A DNA stretch of 7,012 nt, taken from contig CAKSIP010000053.1 of NCBI GenBank assembly GCA_934462825.1, positions 1 to 7,012 of the forward strand. Reading direction: 5' to 3'. The stretch comes from an uncultured Eubacteriales bacterium (GTDB taxonomy: Bacteria; Bacillota; Clostridia; Oscillospirales; CAG-272). Of this stretch, positions 3,969 through 7,012 are shown one piece after another (the first letter of the stretch is position 1; the number at the start of each line of letters is the position of its first letter). The position numbers and the translations under genes are program-made. A model generated the notes under the pieces. That model was given only the letters and a program-made list of their open reading frames with translations, ran no database searches and was not told where the DNA came from.

Positions 3969-6392
3969 ATGAAAAATAAGGCTTCCGAACTTACAAAAAA
4001 AGAAAAATCCGCGCTTTTGCAGGGCACGGATTTTATGTACACACACGGCGTTCCGCGGCTGGGCATTCCGCCTCTTGCGATGGCGGACGGTCCTCACGGA
4101 TTGCGTAAGCAAATCGGCAGCGGGGACAACGGGGTTTCCAAAAGCGAGCCTGCAACCGCATTTCCGACGGCAGCGTGCGTGGCGTCCTCCTGGAATGCCG
4201 AAAACGCCGAAAAAATCGGGCGTGCAATCGGTGAGGAGTGCCGGTATTACGGGGTGCATATGCTTCTCGGTCCCGGACTGAACATCAAGCGCAATCCGCT
4301 TTGCGGCAGAAATTTTGAATATTACAGTGAGGACCCGCTCCTTGCGGGTAAATTCGGTGCGGCGTTCGTGCGCGGCGTGCAGTCCATGGGCGTGAGTGCC
4401 TGCCTTAAGCACTTTGCGCTCAACAATCAGGAAAACTTCCGCTTTGTCGGAAATTCGGTTGTCGACGAAAGAGCAATCCGGGAGATTTATCTGAAACCAT
4501 TTGAAACAGCCGTGAAGGAAGGCAAGCCGGGTGCGGTCATGTCGTCCTATAACCGAATCAACGGCACCTTTGCTTCCGAAAACAAGTGGCTTCTGACCGA
4601 TGTTCTGCGCACGGAGTGGGGCTTTGACGGCATCGTGATGAGCGACTGGGGCGGCACGCACGACCGCGTTGCCGGAATCCGTGCGGGAGAGAACCTCGAA
4701 ATGCCTGGCGATACGGCAGTCAGCCTGAAAAAGGTCTATGACGCGCTTTCAGATGGCAGTCTTTCCGATGACGAAGCCAATGCCTGCGTAACCCGCATCC
4801 TTGCGGCGACCGAGAAGTTCGCAACCGCATCAAAGACGGAATCGTTTGACCGCGACCGTCACGCGGAGCTTGCCGCAGAGGTTGCGGCGGACAGCGCGGT
4901 GCTGATGAAGAACGACGGCACGCTTCCGCTGGACAGAACAAAGCCACTCTGCGTTATCGGCGAGCTGTTTGAAAAAATGCGCTATCAGGGATCCGGCAGT
5001 TCGATGATCTCGCCGACAAAGGGTGTTACGCACAAAGACGCCTTTGACGCGCGTGGGGTGAAATACGAATATGTGCGAGGCTACAGCGCGGGTGTGGATC
5101 CTGCGGAAGGCGATCCGATTGCGGAAGCGATTGCCCTTGCGGAGAGATATGATACCGTTCTTCTCTATCTCGGGCTTACTGACCTTGCCGAAAGCGAGGG
5201 CGGCGACAGAGCGCATATGCGCCTTTCGGACGATCAGCTGGAACTTGTCAACTCTTTGATAAAAACGGGCAAAAAGATTGTCGTCATGCTTTCGGGCGGT
5301 TCCCCTGTGGAGCTTCCGTTTGCAGACGGTGTTAACGCCATTCTGAACCTTTATCTGCCGGGGCAATGCGGTGGCGAAGCGGGGGCAAGGCTGATTTTCG
5401 GCGAAGCCAATCCATCGGGTAAGTTGGCGGAAACTTGGTACAAACACTATGCAGATATTCCTTACGGCGATGAATACAGCAAAAATGTAAACGAGCTTTA
5501 CAAGGAGAGCATCTTTGTCGGCTATCGCTATGCGAAAACAGCGAAAGTCGAGCCTGCGTTTCCGTTCGGTTTCGGACTTTCCTATACGGATTTTGAATAC
5601 CAAAATCTTGCCGTGACAAACGAAAACGGGATCGTTACTGCGACTCTGACCGTTCGCAATACAGGCAACCGTGACGGCGCGGAGGTTGTCCAGCTTTATG
5701 TGAAAAACAATGAAAATTCGGCTGTTTTCAAGCCCGAAAGCGAGCTTCGCGCATTTGCAAAGGTATATCTGAAAGCGGGAGAAGAAAAAGCCGTCAGCCT
5801 CTCATTTGACCTGTTCGGGCTTGCATTTTGGAATGTCGGAAAGAACGCTTGGACGCTTGAAAACGGAGAATACACCGTAGAAGTCGGCGCATCGAGCGAG
5901 GATATCCGTCTGACCGCGCCGCTGACGGTGACCGTTGGCGAAGTGCCGGAATCGCCGTATGACATCGGTATAAACGAAACAATGAAGGGTGCCGCGCGCA
6001 TCGGAAACACCGAATTTGCCGACTTGCTCGGCTCGCCGCTACCCGACGAACCGCCCGTGCTTCCCCTGACGATGGAAAGCCGCTTCTGCGATTTTCAGAA
6101 AACTTTTATGGGCAGAATTCTGTACAATGCCGTTTGCGGCGTAGCGAAGAAGCAACTGAAAAAAGCGAGAAAGTTGCCCGCGGGATCGGAACGGGATAAC
6201 CGGATCAAAGGCGCCATCTTCCTGCAACGGATCTTTGATACCAACTGTGTGCGAACCCTATCCCTTTCGGCAGGGAAGTCCATGCCGTGGAATATCGCGG
6301 AAGGCTTTGTCCTGCTCGGAAACGGGCATATTATCCGCGGAATTGCCGCAATGTGTAAATCCTACAAAATCAAAGGAGCGGACGAAACATGA
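3969..6392 (+). CDS. Family 3 glycoside hydrolase (beta-glucosidase/beta-xylosidase type), cytoplasmic
   Basis: This is an 807-residue protein with no signal peptide, so hydrolysis is intracellular. The N-terminal GH3 barrel spans about residues 10-280: MADGPHG (38-44), RNFEYYSEDP (114-123), LKHFALNNQE (146-155) and the nucleophile Asp226 in VMSDWGG. The GH3 C-terminal domain follows, with an acid/base candidate in ESEGGDR (Glu408 or Glu410) and a PFGFGLSYT signature (532-540). A fibronectin-III-like domain (about 545-655) contains VRNTGNRDGAEVVQLYV. Residues from about 660 to 807 form an extra tail of unknown function that ends in a hydrophobic segment with a GNGHIIRG motif. There is no PA14 insertion. 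A GGGAGGGG ribosome site (3954-3961) precedes the ATG by 7 nt. The stop overlaps the symporter start (ATGA), so imported glycoside is the likely substrate. GH3 family assignment is firm; the sugar (beta-glucoside, xyloside or other) cannot be told from sequence. Confidence 0.95.
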   Translation: MKNKASELTKKEKSALLQGTDFMYTHGVPRLGIPPLAMADGPHGLRKQIGSGDNGVSKSEPATAFPTAACVASSWNAENAEKIGRAIGEECRYYGVHMLLGPGLNIKRNPLCGRNFEYYSEDPLLAGKFGAAFVRGVQSMGVSACLKHFALNNQENFRFVGNSVVDERAIREIYLKPFETAVKEGKPGAVMSSYNRINGTFASENKWLLTDVLRTEWGFDGIVMSDWGGTHDRVAGIRAGENLEMPGDTAVSLKKVYDALSDGSLSDDEANACVTRILAATEKFATASKTESFDRDRHAELAAEVAADSAVLMKNDGTLPLDRTKPLCVIGELFEKMRYQGSGSSMISPTKGVTHKDAFDARGVKYEYVRGYSAGVDPAEGDPIAEAIALAERYDTVLLYLGLTDLAESEGGDRAHMRLSDDQLELVNSLIKTGKKIVVMLSGGSPVELPFADGVNAILNLYLPGQCGGEAGARLIFGEANPSGKLAETWYKHYADIPYGDEYSKNVNELYKESIFVGYRYAKTAKVEPAFPFGFGLSYTDFEYQNLAVTNENGIVTATLTVRNTGNRDGAEVVQLYVKNNENSAVFKPESELRAFAKVYLKAGEEKAVSLSFDLFGLAFWNVGKNAWTLENGEYTVEVGASSEDIRLTAPLTVTVGEVPESPYDIGINETMKGAARIGNTEFADLLGSPLPDEPPVLPLTMESRFCDFQKTFMGRILYNAVCGVAKKQLKKARKLPAGSERDNRIKGAIFLQRIFDTNCVRTLSLSAGKSMPWNIAEGFVLLGNGHIIRGIAAMCKSYKIKGADET

Positions 6393-7012
6393 AAAACGGA
6401 ATGTTATCTGCAAAACTGTTTGACAGCCGGATCCATTCGCAAAATGTCACAGGTAAGGAAAAATGGCTCGGCTATCTGCTGGGCCCCTGCGGCGCGCTTC
6501 TGCTGAACGCCGTGCTTGCAACCTATCTCAACGTCTATTACACCGACGTCCTGAAGTTGACAACCGTCTGGGGCGGCGCGTTTCTTGTGGTGTTCCCACT
6601 TGTTTCCAAAATTATAGACGCAATCACAAATGTCATTATGGGTTATATCATCGACCGCACAAAGACCAAGCAGGGCAAGGCGCGCCCTTGGCTGCTTCTG
6701 TCCGCGCCGCTCGTTGCACTGACGGGGATTCTCCTTTTCACGGTTCCGGCTGCGGGGGAAACGGTTCAGGTCATCTGGGTCATACTCTCTTATAACTTGT
6801 TTTATTCGTTTGCATATACTATATACAATATGTCGCATAACCTGATGTGCCCGCTCTCCACGCGCAACACCATCCAGCGCGGCGGACTTTCGGTCTTCAA
6901 TCAGATCTCCACCATCATGATGAGCGGCATCATCGTGGCATTGATCTTTCCGATGGTGGTCATGCCGATACTTGGCGTGGATCAGACCAAATGGATACTC
7001 GTGATGAGCGTT
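6389..7012 (+). CDS. GPH-family sugar:cation symporter, N-terminal part (cut by window edge)
   Basis: The open frame runs from the ATG at 6389 to the window end, 208 codons without a stop. Several strongly hydrophobic stretches (roughly residues 28-50, 60-76, 102-120, 125-140 and 172-192) indicate a multi-pass inner-membrane protein. The loop IDRTKTKQGKARPW (88-101), preceded by DAITNVIMG (77-85), is the signature of glycoside-pentoside-hexuronide:cation symporters of the MelB/XynB/UidB type within the MFS. The ATG overlaps the GH3 stop by 4 nt (ATGA), indicating translational coupling. An AGGAG at 6374-6378 lies 10 nt upstream, inside the hydrolase gene; an alternative in-frame ATG is at 6401. 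Asp77 aligns with the cation-site Asp55 of MelB, while the position of MelB Asp59 appears to be Asn81. It probably imports the di- or oligosaccharide cleaved by the GH3 enzyme. The substrate is unknown, and less than half of the usual roughly 450-500 residues is visible. Confidence 0.93.
   Translation, partial: MKNGMLSAKLFDSRIHSQNVTGKEKWLGYLLGPCGALLLNAVLATYLNVYYTDVLKLTTVWGGAFLVVFPLVSKIIDAITNVIMGYIIDRTKTKQGKARPWLLLSAPLVALTGILLFTVPAAGETVQVIWVILSYNLFYSFAYTIYNMSHNLMCPLSTRNTIQRGGLSVFNQISTIMMSGIIVALIFPMVVMPILGVDQTKWILVMSV

Noticed and set aside
4830..5603. A 257-codon minus-strand ORF inside the GH3 gene
   Set aside because: It lies entirely opposite conserved GH3 domains and its translation is basic, low-motif sequence typical of antisense shadows. 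The same holds for the minus-strand ORF at 3963-4661.

Overview
The window looks like chromosomal DNA of a Gram-positive anaerobe of the class Clostridia, probably a gut-type Oscillospiraceae/Ruminococcaceae relative. This is inferred from the protein styles, the strong GGAGG-type ribosome binding sites, the TTGACA/TATAAT promoters and the intrinsic-terminator riboswitch architecture. The sequence alone does not allow a species name.

Left part (1-932, minus strand): the start of a purine biosynthesis operon. A near-consensus promoter at 904-932 drives a leader of about 260 nt. The leader contains a probable ZTP (pfl-motif) riboswitch whose conserved 3' element runs into an intrinsic terminator at 719-766. 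Then come purE (132-635) and the first 36 codons of purC, which runs off the left edge. The leader probably lets purE-purC be expressed when ZMP/ZTP accumulates, i.e. when 10-formyl-tetrahydrofolate is short.

Middle part (1042-2506, minus strand): a two-gene cysteine unit. cysK (1489-2421) is followed after 21 nt by an Rrf2-family regulator with an IscR-like cysteine triad. The cysK promoter (2478-2506) is overlapped by an operator-like element of three ATACCAA/TTGGTAT half-sites, which suggests autoregulation of the pair.

Right part (2667-7012): a sugar-utilisation cassette. An AraC-family regulator (2667-3857, minus) is divergent from a signal-less family 3 glycoside hydrolase (3969-6392, plus). 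The hydrolase overlaps by 4 nt a GPH-type sugar:cation symporter that is cut by the right edge. The 111-nt divergent intergenic region carries two opposing -10 boxes and three copies of CAATACAA placed like AraC-type half-sites. The implied physiology is uptake of a small glycoside by the symporter, cytoplasmic hydrolysis by the GH3 enzyme, and control by the AraC protein.

No RNA genes (tRNA/rRNA), insertion sequences, CRISPR arrays or phage genes were recognised. The window is mostly recognisable housekeeping and carbohydrate-use genes. The best second-look items are the regulatory sites: the riboswitch variant, the Rrf2 operator, the AraC repeats, and the unexplained dyads at 2549-2576 and 671-688. 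The uncharacterised C-terminal tail of the GH3 enzyme is also worth attention. I see no convincing evidence of a wholly new system.
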